The notes under the pieces are model-generated. The model ran no database searches, was not told the origin of the DNA, and saw only the letters and a program-made list of their open reading frames with translations. Positions 53,863-64,000 of a DNA stretch of 64,000 nt are shown here, piece after piece. This stretch comes from Prosopocoilus inquinatus (Eukaryota > Arthropoda > Insecta > Coleoptera > Lucanidae). Numbering within the stretch: position 1 is the first letter of the stretch; each line of letters starts with the position of its first letter. The stretch spans positions 13,658,001 through 13,722,000 of the forward strand of contig CM069875.1 in NCBI GenBank assembly GCA_036172665.1. The letters run 5' to 3'. Both the position numbers and the translations under genes were made by a program.

Positions 53863-54420
53863 TAGTTGGGGAAACAAAAAGCGGGACAGTGAACTTTTGT
53901 TAGTTTAAACCTTACTTCTAAATTTCGGTAACTATGGTAATTTACCGACCTTGACATTAAGTAAAATGATTAATCATTCCGTTTATAATTAAATATTATA
54001 ACAAACAAATACCTCATAGAAATAAATCATACTAGTGTAATAGTTAGTTTTTATTTTACTTACAATTATTGCCATGCGAAATAAAATGAAACAAAATAAC
54101 AGTCATGCAGCCTTTCGATTGAATTATTGAATGCAAATCTGCGGACGTTGATTGAATCAAGATTTCTAATATACATATTCCACATACAAAATGTCACATA
54201 GTTCTTCCAAAGGCTTCACTAATTCCATTTGATTCACTGGAAGAAAATTTTCATTTACGTTTCCCTTAGAAAGACGATACATTCTTAAGAGTTATTTCTG
54301 ACGTTCACTGACGGTAAGAAATTAATTAGAAAGGTCACGACCATAACCAAGGAAACTTCACACTATCAAAATAATCGGATATTTCGTTATAAGACTTGTC
54401 CCGCTTTGTTTCCGCAACTG
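53863..54420. repeat. mariner-type MITE, 558 bp
   Basis: TA on both sides (53861-53862, 54421-54422). Inverted ends TAGTTGGGGAAACAAAAAGC and (reverse of the right) CAGTTGCGGAAACAAAGCGG, both followed by GACA. No transposase inside. Tc1/mariner-type ends. Confidence 0.75.
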
Positions 54421-54422
54421 TA

Positions 54423-55474
54423 CCTTACAATGACTGATGTTTCCATTGAAATATTTTTTAAATGGGGGAAGTGTGCTTTCACCCGATATTTTTATTTTTT
54501 CTGAGAAAGCTCTGGCTACGCTGATTAGTACTGAACAATAACTTCTACATAGACGACGACTAATAAAGATATTCAAAATGTCATTTATTAAAAATTAGTG
54601 CGGTAATTATTTTTTAAATGGTTTAAATATTTTTTTGGTTGCTTAGTCATTTTTTAATTAGGTAAGATTAGTTAGATTTCTTTAATTTGTTGTGTTGGAT
54701 TGACTTATTAAATTTTTAAAAGTTACACATTTTTGATCATCTAATTTTCCAGCAAAATTGTACGTTGAGAATCACACCAAAATAAACCATAAACAAATAA
54801 ATATTAGTAATATAAAATATTAAGTTTCTAACAATATCTGCAATTAGTTGGCACACAGCCCAAATTATATAATAAATATTTGCACACAGCCATCAGTCAA
54901 TGAAGCTACTTGCGTCGCGTCGTCTGAATATATGCAATAAGTAAAGATCCAAACCATCACATATAAGTTCCAAATTCTCCAACAGAGGCAGCATCTTGCA
55001 CATACCCCTCTTCGCGCCACATTCCCGCCACCGTCATTCTTCTGTGTACGGTAAAGCCTATCTCATGATCCCTCTTATTAGTACCTATATACTCACTGGT
55101 TTTGATTTTAAAATTTTACCATTAACATATTAAATCGATTTAGATATTTTCTAAAAACTAATGTTTAAGCTAGACACGAAAAATAATTCGGAAAAATTGA
55201 ACTTTAAAAAACGAAATGAATGAATAAAATGAAAAATTTAACGTAAAACATATTTAAAGCGTTCTCAATTTTTCTTACGCAAAGTGTAAAAGTTTTTAAC
55301 ATATTTTGAATCACATCTCTTAGTATAAAAGGATCATTATTCAAGTTTTCTATTTCTAAAATTTAAAAATAAATTAAATTAAATAGAAATTATTTCATAG
55401 ACAACTTCTACATTACTAGTTTTATACGTAGTCCCAGTAGAATTTAATTAAGAATCGAAAATTGTAATAATATA
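54423..55474. other. AT-rich DNA, no gene seen
   Basis: Nothing recognisable beyond short direct repeats of TTTGCACACAGCC near 54850-54890. Confidence 0.4.
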
Positions 55475-56857
55475 CAGGCTGTCCGTCTTTCGAGTGCCAC
55501 TATCTCGCTTATCTTAAGAAATGCGGAAGTTCGTTAAATTAGGGCAAAGTTGCGCATTTTCGCATCTGAAAAGAAATTTGAAGTATCTTCAACAGTTTTG
55601 AAAATATCGTAAAAAAACAAGCATTTTTTCACGATTGTACTAGGCGTTTCTAACCAAGACATTATTCAGTCACTTTTTTATGAGGAATTTGAATATGGCA
55701 TCCCTTTCAATAATTTTCAAGATGAGGGGAAACACTGGCAACTTCATCTTTTTTTTATGGACGCCATTTTGGATTCTAACATTTTGAGATTATGTTTTTT
55801 TTTCTCTCTACAACGATGTATTACACATGGTGGTCCAATATCACATGTTTTAGTTCATTTTTTTTTTTGCGAAGAGTGCTTTGGAAAAACAAAACGTTCT
55901 CTTATTATGAACAAAAGTTTGACAGTTTGATCCTATGTCAAGTATTGTCATTTACGTTTGTGCTAAACTAGTCGTACTAGAGATTTCTAATCAAGAGACA
56001 TTATGCAGACACTTTTTTTTATTGAGAATTCGATTATGGCATCCCCAAAATACATAATAAGAATAGATAATAACGGCAAATTCAGCTGGGCTGCAACTTC
56101 TCTTGAGGAGACAGACGACTTTTAGTATTTGTAATCATGTAAAATGTTTACCTCTTCCAAAATTTCCTGCTCATATTCATTGGGCCATATTTTCGTGTAC
56201 GTCCTTTAAACGAACCATATTCGCCCAAACATAGAAAAATGCCTTCCTTAAACCAGGTTGTTGCCGTTGCAACAAAATGTCTCTTGGTTAGAAATCTCTA
56301 GTGCGATTAGTTTAGCACAAACGTAAATGATAAGACTTGAAACAGGATCAAACTGTCAAACTATTGTTCACAATAAAAGAACGATTTTTTCCAAAGCACT
56401 CTCCGCAAAAAATGAAAAATTGGATTTTTGGCAAAAATGTGATATTGGACCACCATGTGTGATACATCGTTGTAAAGAGAAAAAAAAAAACGTAATCTGA
56501 AAATGTTCAAATCCAAAATGGCGTCCATAAGAAAAAATGAAGTTGTCAGGTGCTTCTCCACCATCTTGAAAATGATTGAAAAGGGGATACCATATTCAAA
56601 TTGCTCATAAAAAAGTGTCGGAATAATGTCTTGGTTAGATATGCCTAGTATAATTAGTTTATCGTGAAACAATTAAAAATGAAAATCAGAAATTTTGTTC
56701 TTTTTGCGATATGTTCAAAACTATTAAAGATATTTCAAATTTATTTTCAGATTATTATTCAGCATGAAAATGCACAACTTTGCCCTAATTTAACCAACTT
56801 TGTATCTCTTAAAATAAGCGAGATCCTCATAGTAGCACTCGAAAAATGGACAGCCTT
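55475..56857. repeat. 1.4-kb foldback (palindromic) element
   Basis: Left half begins ACAGGCTGTCCGTCTTTCGA and right half, reversed, AAGGCTGTCCATTTTTCGA. The arms match through TTAGGGCAAAGTTG, ACCAAGACATTATTC, ATGGACGCCATTTTGGATT and AGCACAAACGTAAATGATA to a centre near 56145. Both arms have independent indels. No coding capacity. Confidence 0.75.
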
Positions 56858-57916
56858 GGCTTCCAGTTAGAAACACATGTCACGGATTTCTTCTAGAAGA
56901 ACTATATTAATTAGTATTTGACTATTCTATTGATTCTTAATATTAGCATTGTTAATTTTGGAATCTCGATTTGAACGCAAAAAATATCTTTATAGAAGTA
57001 ATGTCAAATTACTAACAATATTGAATTTGAAATTTCTTTCCAAAAATATATTCAATTGCTAGTATTATTTATTGTCCTCATTAACAACACATTTTTAATT
57101 TAATATTTAATTCTAAATTTTAATTAAGAATTGTTCTAGAAACATAATTAGTGTTACAGCTTATTTAGATGAGGACCTATTCATTCATAACAAAAACTTT
57201 AACAAAATCAAATTTTATTAACAAATTAATAAAATTAGATAAGATTTAGTAACGGAGTTCGAAATTTATTGACAAACATTTAAATATTTTCTAATTTATT
57301 TAAAAATATTTTCTTTTATTCTTATATTCTGGTTATTATCATTGTTGCAAACATATCTAACATTCATACTTCCGATATTTCAATTTTATAGTCTGTACAA
57401 GTGTAATTTCAATTTTTCGTTTCTTTTGCCTTATCTATGTTAAACTTACAATTCACGTAAATAAATGATTCAAAATACTTTCAAAGTATTTTTCAAACAT
57501 CGATAATATTCGGTCACACTCGGCTCGGATCCAACCTGTCACAAGCTAATTTTTGTTTCCAGCCGCGATATACACTTAAACAATTTTTCGAGGAACAGAA
57601 AGAGAAGATATGTTTGCTTCCTCTTTCGTTACGTCTCCCACAATTGATAGTGGGAGAAATCCGTCTACGCCTCATAAAAATAATTCATAAAAAACATGCA
57701 AAACGCGTGAATTCATTATATATACATATTTTTGAAAGCAGTTTTCGCCGTTTTGTTAATAAAACATCAATCTACAAAGTCACCAACGCGTTTTCGAAAA
57801 TATGAACTGGAAGTATATTTAATTTTACTATAAAGTTCAACTGCGATTTTTAAATGTTAATTATCTTTTTCTCTCATTAACAACTAATCGTAGCGAAATT
57901 TCCATTGGTCACTTTG
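56858..57916. other. AT-rich DNA, no gene seen
   Basis: No ORF or element end recognised. Confidence 0.4.
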
Positions 57917-57924
57917 TAGTTCTA

Positions 57925-58115
57925 TACCTTTTCAATTTCAAATTGGGACTAAACAATTTCAAACTGGGAACAAACAAATTCAAATTGGGAATAAACAATT
58001 TCAAATTGGGAATAAATAAATTCATCTTGGGAATAAACAATTTCAAATTGGGAATAAACAAATTCAAATTGGCAATAAACAGTTTTAAATTGGGAATAAA
58101 CAATTTCAAAATGAG
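57925..58115 (+). repeat. subterminal array of ~21-bp units (left)
   Basis: About nine units of the type AATTTCAAATTGGGAATAAAC with small variations. An open frame through it on the minus strand (L-F-I-P-N-L-K repeats) is a by-product of the repeat length being a multiple of three. Confidence 0.85.
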
Positions 58116-58213
58116 ATAAACAAGTGTCCTACTGTCATTAACGTCATTTCAAAAAAGTGTTTAATTCCGATTCCATTAAACTATATACATTAAACTGAAT
58201 AAGGTCACAAAAA

Positions 58214-59149
58214 ATGCCTTACATTAAGAAAGTGGACGCTGATGCCATGAAGAAACAAATCTGTGTCCTATATAATAACAACCAAGATTGGAGAACACTA
58301 GCGAATACCTTAAGAGTGAAAAAATCAACCGCGTACCGTTGGGTGAAAAACCAGGAAGAACCTGAAAACACACGTGGTGGAAAATAATCTCATGGAACAA
58401 TACATCGAAGAGAAATGAAAGAGAAGTTTCAAATTGAACACCAACTTGTTGTCTCGACAGAATGCCTTGGAAGACATTTGGATGGTTTGATGTATACTTT
58501 AAAAAATGTGAGAAAAGAACCTGAAAGGGCAAATAGTGCGGATAACAAAACCAAAAGATGTGAATTTGTTCCACAGCTATTAGATTATCAAGCAGATAAT
58601 ATTCCAACAGTTTACATGGACGAAACTAATTTTAATTTATACACTTCACGTACAGGAAGATCTAAGAAAGGCACGCGCCGCACTCATATTTCTGCAGGGA
58701 GTAGAGGGTCAAATATTCATGTTATCGGATGTATTGGAAACATGGGCCTAATACATTACGAAATTAGAAGAGGGGCATTTAAAAAACCGCAAGCTAATGA
58801 TTTCATTTGTCGATGCCTCCAAAATGCCCGAAATTTGTATCAAACACCTGTCGTTATGGTCATCGATAATGCTCGGTGCCATTCTTCAATTGAGGATGTT
58901 TTTAGGGAGGGCGAATTTGCCGATAATTATTTGCTAAGACTTTCCCCTTACAGCCCGATGTTGAATCAAATTGAACTCGCGTGGTCTTGTCTAAAAGCTG
59001 GTGTTAAAGCTGACTTAGCAATACAAATGCCACAAGTTTTAGCAGGTGTAGCCAGGGCAAACATTGCGCAAACGGAATATCGGCTACAAAAATTAGAAAA
59101 TATAGTGCAACAAAATATAACGAATAAAATTACCGAACAGATAAAATAG
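58214..59149 (+). pseudogene. IS630-like DDE transposase with one stop
   Basis: The ATG at 58214 opens an HTH domain (M-P-Y-I-K-K ... V-K-K-S-T-A-Y-R-W-V). A single in-frame TAA at 58385-58387 separates it from the catalytic part, which continues in the same frame from 58415. Catalytic motifs: V-Y-M-D-E-T-N-F (D1), M-V-I-D-N-A-R-C-H-S-S (D2), L-S-P-Y-S-P-M-L-N-Q-I-E-L-A-W (E), with 35 residues between D2 and E. The TAG at 59147-59149 is not the native stop: it lies inside the inserted hammerhead retroposon. The native frame resumes after the insertion and runs to a TGA at 59567-59569. Function of the family: cut-and-paste at TA. One stop plus one insertion is all that breaks it, so inactivation is fairly recent. 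Confidence 0.85.
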
Positions 59150-59476
59150 CGACATCTTACTATCGCTTTTTGACCTGACATTGCAGTAGGATAGACAAAT
59201 TGAAGCGGGATTTGCTCCTAATAAGTCCCCCATGCAAGGCGGCCATGCTTGCTGCCAAAGCATAATGAAAAATGTTTAGAAAAATTTTGTGGGATGTAAG
59301 AGTGATGAACTCTTACATCGCATTGCGAATAAATTGGGCAAGTCGTTTTTGTTTGCAGTGGAAATATCGAGCTACGTCTCTGCTGAAGAAGCCCCAAGCA
59401 GGGCTAAAACAGCTGTCCAGAGGCTGCTCGAGGTTTTCACTGCAATCAAAAACGATTTGCACAACATTTTTCTAAA
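59136..59476 (+). repeat. full-length hammerhead retroposon
   Basis: 341-bp unit bounded by a perfect 13-bp duplication AATAAAATTACCG (59123-59135 and 59477-59489). Starts AACAGATAAAATAGCGACAT, contains a hairpin GATGTAAGAGT...ACTCTTACATC near 59295-59325, then the ribozyme, then a T/A-rich tail. No poly(A) tail, no tRNA-like A/B boxes seen. Confidence 0.88.
59367..59431 (+). ncRNA. hammerhead ribozyme motif, G12 mutated
   Basis: Same fold as 47521-47585: stems TCGAGC/GCTCGA and CTCTG/CAGAG, core CTGAAGA 59383-59389, stem II AGCCC/GGGCT, cleavage triplet GTC with C at 59417. However, the GAAA after stem II reads AAAA: the base at 59406, equivalent to G12, the general base in catalysis, is A. 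This copy should be inactive or very slow. Confidence 0.8.
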
Positions 59477-59675
59477 AATAAAATTACCGTAGATAACTGC
59501 ATAAGATTCGTTGCAAACATTCAAAGATTTATACCTGATGCATTAAATATGATTGATGTAAAATTTTGATTTAGGCATATAAGTAATTATTAATTAGGTA
59601 GTTATATTCCGTTTTGTTATTTTATTATTTTCATACGAGCTTGTATTTTTTTGAATTAAAATATATTGTTCCAAT

Positions 59676-59860
59676 CTGAATTTGTTTATTTTCAATTTGA
59701 ATATGTTTAGTCCCAATTTGAAATTGTTTATTCCCAATTTGAATATGTTTGGTCTCAATTTGAAATTGTTTATTCCCAATTTGAATATGTTTGGTCTCAA
59801 TTTGAAATTGTTTATTCCCAATTTGAATATGTTTAGTCTCAATTTGAAATTAAAAAGGTA
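59676..59860 (-). repeat. subterminal array of ~21-bp units (right)
   Basis: Inverted counterpart of 57925-58115: units alternate TTCAATTTGAATATGTTTAG and AATTTGAAATTGTTTATTCC types, about nine in all. Confidence 0.85.
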
Positions 59861-59869
59861 TAGTCCTTA

Positions 59870-60988
59870 AATATGTGATGTCAAAAATAAAATAAATTGA
59901 TTAAGAACTAAACCCTCTACGACTTCGCGCGTTTTAATGGTTTTCGTATATGGCATTATTCGGTGGGATTCCTCTTACGGGAAACTTTTTAGTTACACGC
60001 CGTATACATAAGTTCCCTTACACTGTATCCCTTAAAATTCAGTGCCGCTAATTTATCGTAAAATTTCGACCTACACACCGTGATTCAGAAATGTCTTCCG
60101 ATATTTTCGGAGTGAATAGAACATCAAAGATTAAGGTCACCTTTTTATATATATTTTGCGAAATTGAATAATAAGGGAGTCATAACCCTGAAAGAGGGGT
60201 GAAAAATTTTATATTTTTGCAATATCTTCTGGATCCTTTAAATTAACAAACTAATATTTTAAACGAAGATATAAAGAACCTAACTGCGCATTAACAAGAT
60301 ATTTGTTAGAACCTCCTAACCTAACTTTTTATTTTTTACATATTTCGTCGAAAAATTGTGAAAGAAATATTCTTTAAGGCCCATCTTTCACAAGTGGCTA
60401 ATAAATCGGCAAGAGAGTCAACAAAGTTCAGACAGAAAGATTTCTAAGATTTTGCAGGTAGACGTTTAACACAAATAATATAGACGTGCAACAAAATAAA
60501 CAGTGTAGTACAATAAAGCTTCTTACTTATTGGTGTAAATCTTACTGGGACAGTCACTCTCAAAAATTTTACGCGCCACATTTTAAAGCGTTCAGCACGT
60601 TTTCTTATCGTAGAGGTACCAGGTAAGGAATACGATCCGTGTCAAGTTGTTTGGTTACTAGGGTTTACATATTTGAAAGTGTAAAGAGGCGTATTTTTTT
60701 ATGTGAAATAAATCTACGGATGAAAAGTGATTGTTGCATTAATTAAAATATAACTTTTTGGATTATAAAATAAAAATTCAGAAACGAACAAGAATATTTT
60801 TTGTAAACAATTGATAATAACTAAACAATATTGAAAAATTTCGAATTTGTAGTTGTCGGAGCTCCTGCAAATATGTGTTCTAAATCGCTACCTATTTAAC
60901 ATTTTTACTTCTATCTTTCATAAAATTTGATTTGATGAATGATTACTAATCCTGCTCTTTTAACATAGTTTTTCGTTTTATAATACAT
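59870..60988. other. no gene seen
   Basis: No credible ORF, repeat end or RNA gene. Confidence 0.4.
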
Positions 60989-61000
60989 ATAAAATTAAAA

Positions 61001-61286
61001 AATTTGTTGCAAATCGTTTTTGATTGCATTGAAAACCTCGAGCAGTCTCTGTACAGCTGTTTCAGCCCTGTTTGGGGCTTCGTCAGCAGAAACGTAGCTC
61101 GAAATTCTCACTGCAAACCAAAAACGACTTGTCCAATTTATTCGCAATTGATCAAAAACTATTTGCAACAAAATTTTTAAAACTTTCATTACGCTTTGAC
61201 AGCAGGCATGACCGCCTTCAATTTGTCTATCCTACTGCAATGTCAGGTCAAAAAGCGAGCGTAGAATGTCGCTGTTTTATCTGTTT
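61001..61286 (-). repeat. hammerhead retroposon, 286 bp
   Basis: Reverse-strand copy with internal deletions relative to 59136. Flanks ATAAAATTAAAA (60989-61000) and ATAAAGTTAAAA (61287-61298) agree at 11 of 12, a likely target duplication although AT-rich. Starts (reverse) AACAGATAAAACAGCG. Confidence 0.75.
61038..61102 (-). ncRNA. type I hammerhead ribozyme motif
   Basis: Minus strand: TCGAGC (61102-61097)/GCTCGA (61043-61038); TTCTG (61091-61087)/CAGAG (61051-61047, one U-G pair); core CTGACGA 61086-61080; stem II AGCCC (61079-61075)/GGGCT (61068-61064), loop CAAACA; GAAA 61063-61060; minimal stem III with AGCT loop; triplet GTA with A17 at 61052. Core complete. Changes against the other copies fall in loops, in N7 or preserve pairing. 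Confidence 0.8.
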
Positions 61287-61483
61287 ATAAAGTTAAAATA
61301 AAAAATTGAAAGTGTATTTTTCTGAAGATATTTGCTCGTGTACTTGCACTAAAAAAGTTGTGCAAAAACGAGAATTTTTATGCTAGAAATGTTGACACTG
61401 AATATTCTTATTAGCCCAACAGTAAAAACGTAAAATAAAATAAAAACTATTTATTAATTATTCATTATTTATACATAATTAAG

Positions 61484-62060
61484 TTCTACTAGAGTTTCTA
61501 ACTTTTCTTTTTGGATGACGTGGGTCGATAACCTTAGGTAATAAGCAAGTTTTATAAAAACGATGTAATGGAGCCATCATTTTTGTTTCCCAAAACGTAA
61601 GATCCCTTTGAATTTTTTCTAAATGTGTTCCAAAGGGTGACCAAACAAAAAAATAGCAAACTTTTTTTTACAAATATGTAACTGTCCTTGAATTTGATAC
61701 TTGTAATTGTGGCCTATTTTTAAATGCATCGTATTAATAAATTTATTAATTTGTAAAAAATCTATGGGACGCGTTTCCACTGCTTGTTGAGGATTAATTG
61801 TGCGCAATTTATATGGACATTCTATCTCCAAAATTGCGTTTTCTGTCTTCAGTTCTGAAGAGTAAGGCCACTAAATTCTTGAAAAGTTTTTCTCGCCACC
61901 GGTTCATTATCTAATCCGTATCTTGTAGCAGTTGTGCCAGAAAAATCAGAATACAATAATCTTTTAACGGTGTTTATACAAGGCGTACTTTTTCTTAATT
62001 TAAATACCGATCCAAAATTTGAGGCTGTAATTCGAAATTCTCTTTCTTGTTAAGGCCTCT
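61484..62060 (-). pseudogene. YqaJ-type exonuclease remnant
   Basis: Minus-strand frames give F-R-I-T-A-S-N-F-G-S-V-F, R-Y-G-L-D-N-E-P-V-A-R-K-T-F, I-L-E-I-E-C-P-Y-K, then Y-Q-I-Q-G-Q-L-H-I and F-W-E-T-K-M to a TAA near 61484. This is the motif order of YqaJ/lambda-exonuclease-like nucleases, which in insect genomes mostly travel in mobile elements. The core E-x-K is changed to E-I-E-C, so the catalytic Lys is lost, and at least two frameshifts (near 61650 and 61860) break it. Which element it came from is not clear. Confidence 0.6.
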
Positions 62061-62538
62061 GGTTAAGATTTCAATATTTTTTATTTTAATTATTGAATAA
62101 ATTTATATGAGTACATAAGAGTACATAGTCAGAAAGACCATCAAATTTAAAACATTTTATAGAGAAACGCAGCTAAGTTTGCAGTTACGTAGTTAGTGAC
62201 GTATTTCGTACCAATTCAATGAAAGCAAAATACAATAAATTATTTGAGCATTTAACATACAGAATTTAATGCATTTGTATAGCGTTGGTAAATAAGTTTG
62301 ACATTTACTGCAGCAATTTATTCTTATTTAAGTAACAATGAAATAAATAAATAAAAACGAATGTAATATTATGTTTGAGGGTTGGTATCCTGATTATACG
62401 TTTACATATCGGCCGTTCGTGCGACTTCGTGATTTTGACAATTGTGGTTATGGTATTTGAGCAACTATTTGAGCGCACAAGTTTCTTAAATTATATTCGT
62501 TTTCTTATTGTTTCGTGTCAGTTCTTCTTAGGACTAAA
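62061..62538. other. no gene seen; upstream of transposase remnant
   Basis: AT-rich; probably includes the 5' end of the element whose transposase starts at 62539, but no terminal repeat can be defined because the other end is outside the window. Confidence 0.3.
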
Positions 62539-64000
62539 ATGCCAAAACCACTGCATAGCCAATCCAAGGAATTGGTTGCCTTTTATTAAATATTTTGAGA
62601 GAGAAAAGGTTAACGGTGGACCTTTATTGACCGTAGGTAGTGTTTGTGAGGTTTGTGTACATCTGTTATTTTATTGCGTATTATTAATGCTAATCTTATT
62701 GACAGAGAGTTGCTGATGCATTGAATCTCAGTCTACGAACAGTACATTCCATATCGAAAGCCGTGAAAGAGAATATACCTTTACAAAGCCCTCCTAAAAA
62801 ACGTTCACGTACAAAACCTATTTGCGACATTAGTGAAGCAGAACAGGGGGCAATACGAGATGGAATTTATGATATGTACAGATCAAGTAAGCTTTTGTGT
62901 TCAGTGCAAGTATAAAAATGTTTCGTTATATTTATTTGCAGAGCAACACGTTACACGTCATTCACTTTTGTTGTATCTGAAGGAACGGCAAATTTTTAAT
63001 GGATCAGTAGATTCATTAGGTAGAATCTTGAAAAAGATTGGATTTAAATACAAGAAAGATGATTCTCGCCGAGCCTTAATGGAGCTTCAACATGTTGCTT
63101 CAGCAAGAATCGATTTTTTAAAATCGTATGTACAGAATTTAAACTCTGGAAAATCCTGGCAACCAGTATATGTAGATGAAACATGAATTTTTGAGAATGG
63201 TACAGTGACACGGTCTTGGCAAGATGACAGCCATAAGAGTGTAAAAAGAATGAAATGTGATGGCAAAAGGTTAGTTAATAGATATTAAATTTCCTGTATT
63301 TGCATGAATCATTTATTGTTTTCAGATTTATTGTACTACATGCAGGCAACATTAACGGTTTTATTGAAGGAGCTTCATTAGTATTTTCGTCAAATTCAAA
63401 GAACCCTGATTATCATGGAGAAATGAATGAAAATAACTTCTTAAAATGGTTTGAAAACCAGTTACTAAAAAATTTAGAAGAACCTTCTTTGATAATTATG
63501 GACAATGCCAGTTATCACAGCAGTTTATGTGACAAAAGTCCTAATAGTTCTTGGTCAAAGGCAAGAATAAAGGAATGGCTTCAGCAGCACAACGTTCAAG
63601 TAAACGATTGTTTGCTAAAACTGGAACTGTTGGAATTAGTGTCACGGTAATTGGCAATTATTACAAATTATTCAGTAACATTAGTGATGGTCTTGTTTTA
63701 GCAATAAGCCTGCGAAAACATACAAAGTTGACAAATAGCTTTAGAATATGGACATCGTGTACTAAGATTGCCACCATATCACTGCATATTTAACCCCATA
63801 GAAAACATTTGGGGTATTTGTAAAACTTATTACAACAGACATGTTGGACGAGATGGATATGGTCAGGTAAAAGCTGTGGATATGTGGAAGGAGGCATTGA
63901 ACCATGTGACTCCAGAAATGTGGGCGAATACTATCACTCATACTGATAATGTCATTAAAAAATGGTGGGACAGAGAAGTAGTATTTGACACCGAAGACGT
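62539..64000 (+). pseudogene. intron-containing DDE transposase remnant, 3'-incomplete
   Basis: Exons start at ATG 62539 (M-P-K-P-L-H-S-Q-S). Introns inferred from GT...AG and frame continuity: 62633-62705, 62887-62941, 63270-63325 and 63647-63701. Protein motifs: R-V-A-D-A-L-N-L-S-L-R-T-V-H (HTH), V-Y-V-D-E-T (D1), L-I-I-M-D-N-A-S-Y-H-S-S (D2), R-L-P-P-Y-H-C-I-F-N-P-I-E-N-I-W (E). Counting across the last intron, about 81 residues separate D2 and E, far above the 34-35 of ordinary Tc1/IS630, and similar to the group described as DD82E. Breaks: one extra base near 62586, TGA at 63184-63186 right after V-D-E-T, one lost base near 63741. The window ends inside the C-terminal region. Confidence 0.75.

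Larger units (their letters stand above)
57919..59867 (+). mobile_element. IS630/Tc1-like element with terminal minisatellites
   Basis: TA at 57917-57918 and 59868-59869. The inverted ends share CTATACCTTTT and AATTTCAAATTG. Just inside each end is an array of ~21-bp repeats in opposite orientation (57925-58115 and 59676-59860). A DDE transposase gene lies between, interrupted by a hammerhead retroposon (59136-59476) in its 3' part. Confidence 0.85.

Noticed and set aside
57909..58109. 66-codon repeat protein (L-F-I-P-N-L-K) on the minus strand
   Set aside because: By-product of the 21-bp minisatellite; unit length is a multiple of three.
58224..58607. 127-codon minus-strand ORF
   Set aside because: Shadow of the IS630-like transposase on the opposite strand.
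59289..59492. Conserved ~50-codon open frame (K-S-F-L-F-A-V, S-S-Y-V-S-A-E-E-A-P) repeated in four copies, looking like a protein domain
   Set aside because: The conserved stretch coincides with the hammerhead fold, which explains the conservation better. The frame has no consistent start or stop and is interrupted outside the ribozyme.
59682..59870. Repeat protein on the plus strand in the right array
   Set aside because: Same minisatellite artefact.
1..64000. CRISPR arrays, bacterial operons, tRNA or rRNA genes
   Set aside because: None seen. The regular short repeats are transposon minisatellites and the context is eukaryotic.

Overview
The window is AT-rich nuclear DNA of an animal, most likely an insect. 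The element types point that way: Ty3/gypsy elements primed by tRNA-Ser and tRNA-Lys, an errantivirus-like env remnant, Tc1/mariner, hAT and Penelope families, ~55-nt introns, and the arthropod-type TATACAGGGTG motif. The order or species cannot be fixed from sequence. Nearly everything recognisable is transposable-element DNA, much of it nested. The only candidate piece of a host gene is a short terminal exon at 15761-15830.

Layout. 666-3571: element with ~300-bp terminal inverted repeats (TIRs), split by a dead Tc1-like element (1488-2894). 3818-7986: hAT-like element holding a second hAT-like element (3980-7179), which holds a solo LTR (5139-6606) and a hammerhead-bearing repeat. 8228-15056: decayed errantivirus-like gypsy element, minus strand. 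17059-26721: young, intact-looking gypsy element, minus strand, with 1.5-kb LTRs and gag and pol. 27626-28320: MULE transposase fragment. 29266-42431: small hAT-like element split by a young 12.5-kb gypsy element (29582-42091, plus strand). 44010-47640: Penelope and LINE fragments, a long palindrome and a hammerhead retroposon. 49500-49838: solo LTR. 50109-54420: two decayed mariner-type transposases and a MITE. 55475-56857: a second long palindrome. 57919-59867: IS630/Tc1-like element with terminal minisatellite arrays, carrying a hammerhead retroposon. 61001-62060: another hammerhead retroposon and a YqaJ-type nuclease remnant. 62539-64000: multi-intron DDE transposase remnant running off the end.

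Two things stand out. First, the 12.5-kb gypsy element codes, besides gag and pol, a TARG1/OARD1-like macrodomain (ADP-ribose hydrolase fold, key Lys and Asp kept) inside pol between protease and reverse transcriptase. It also has a separate downstream ORF with a KH RNA-binding domain. Its two LTRs are almost identical, so it moved recently, although this copy has a small pol deletion.

Second, a family of roughly 340-bp retroposons (copies at 4515, 47217, 59136 and 61001, plus a fragment at 45699) carries a complete type I hammerhead ribozyme fold. Target-site duplications of 12-13 bp flank the three longer copies. Three of the four copies keep every conserved core base.
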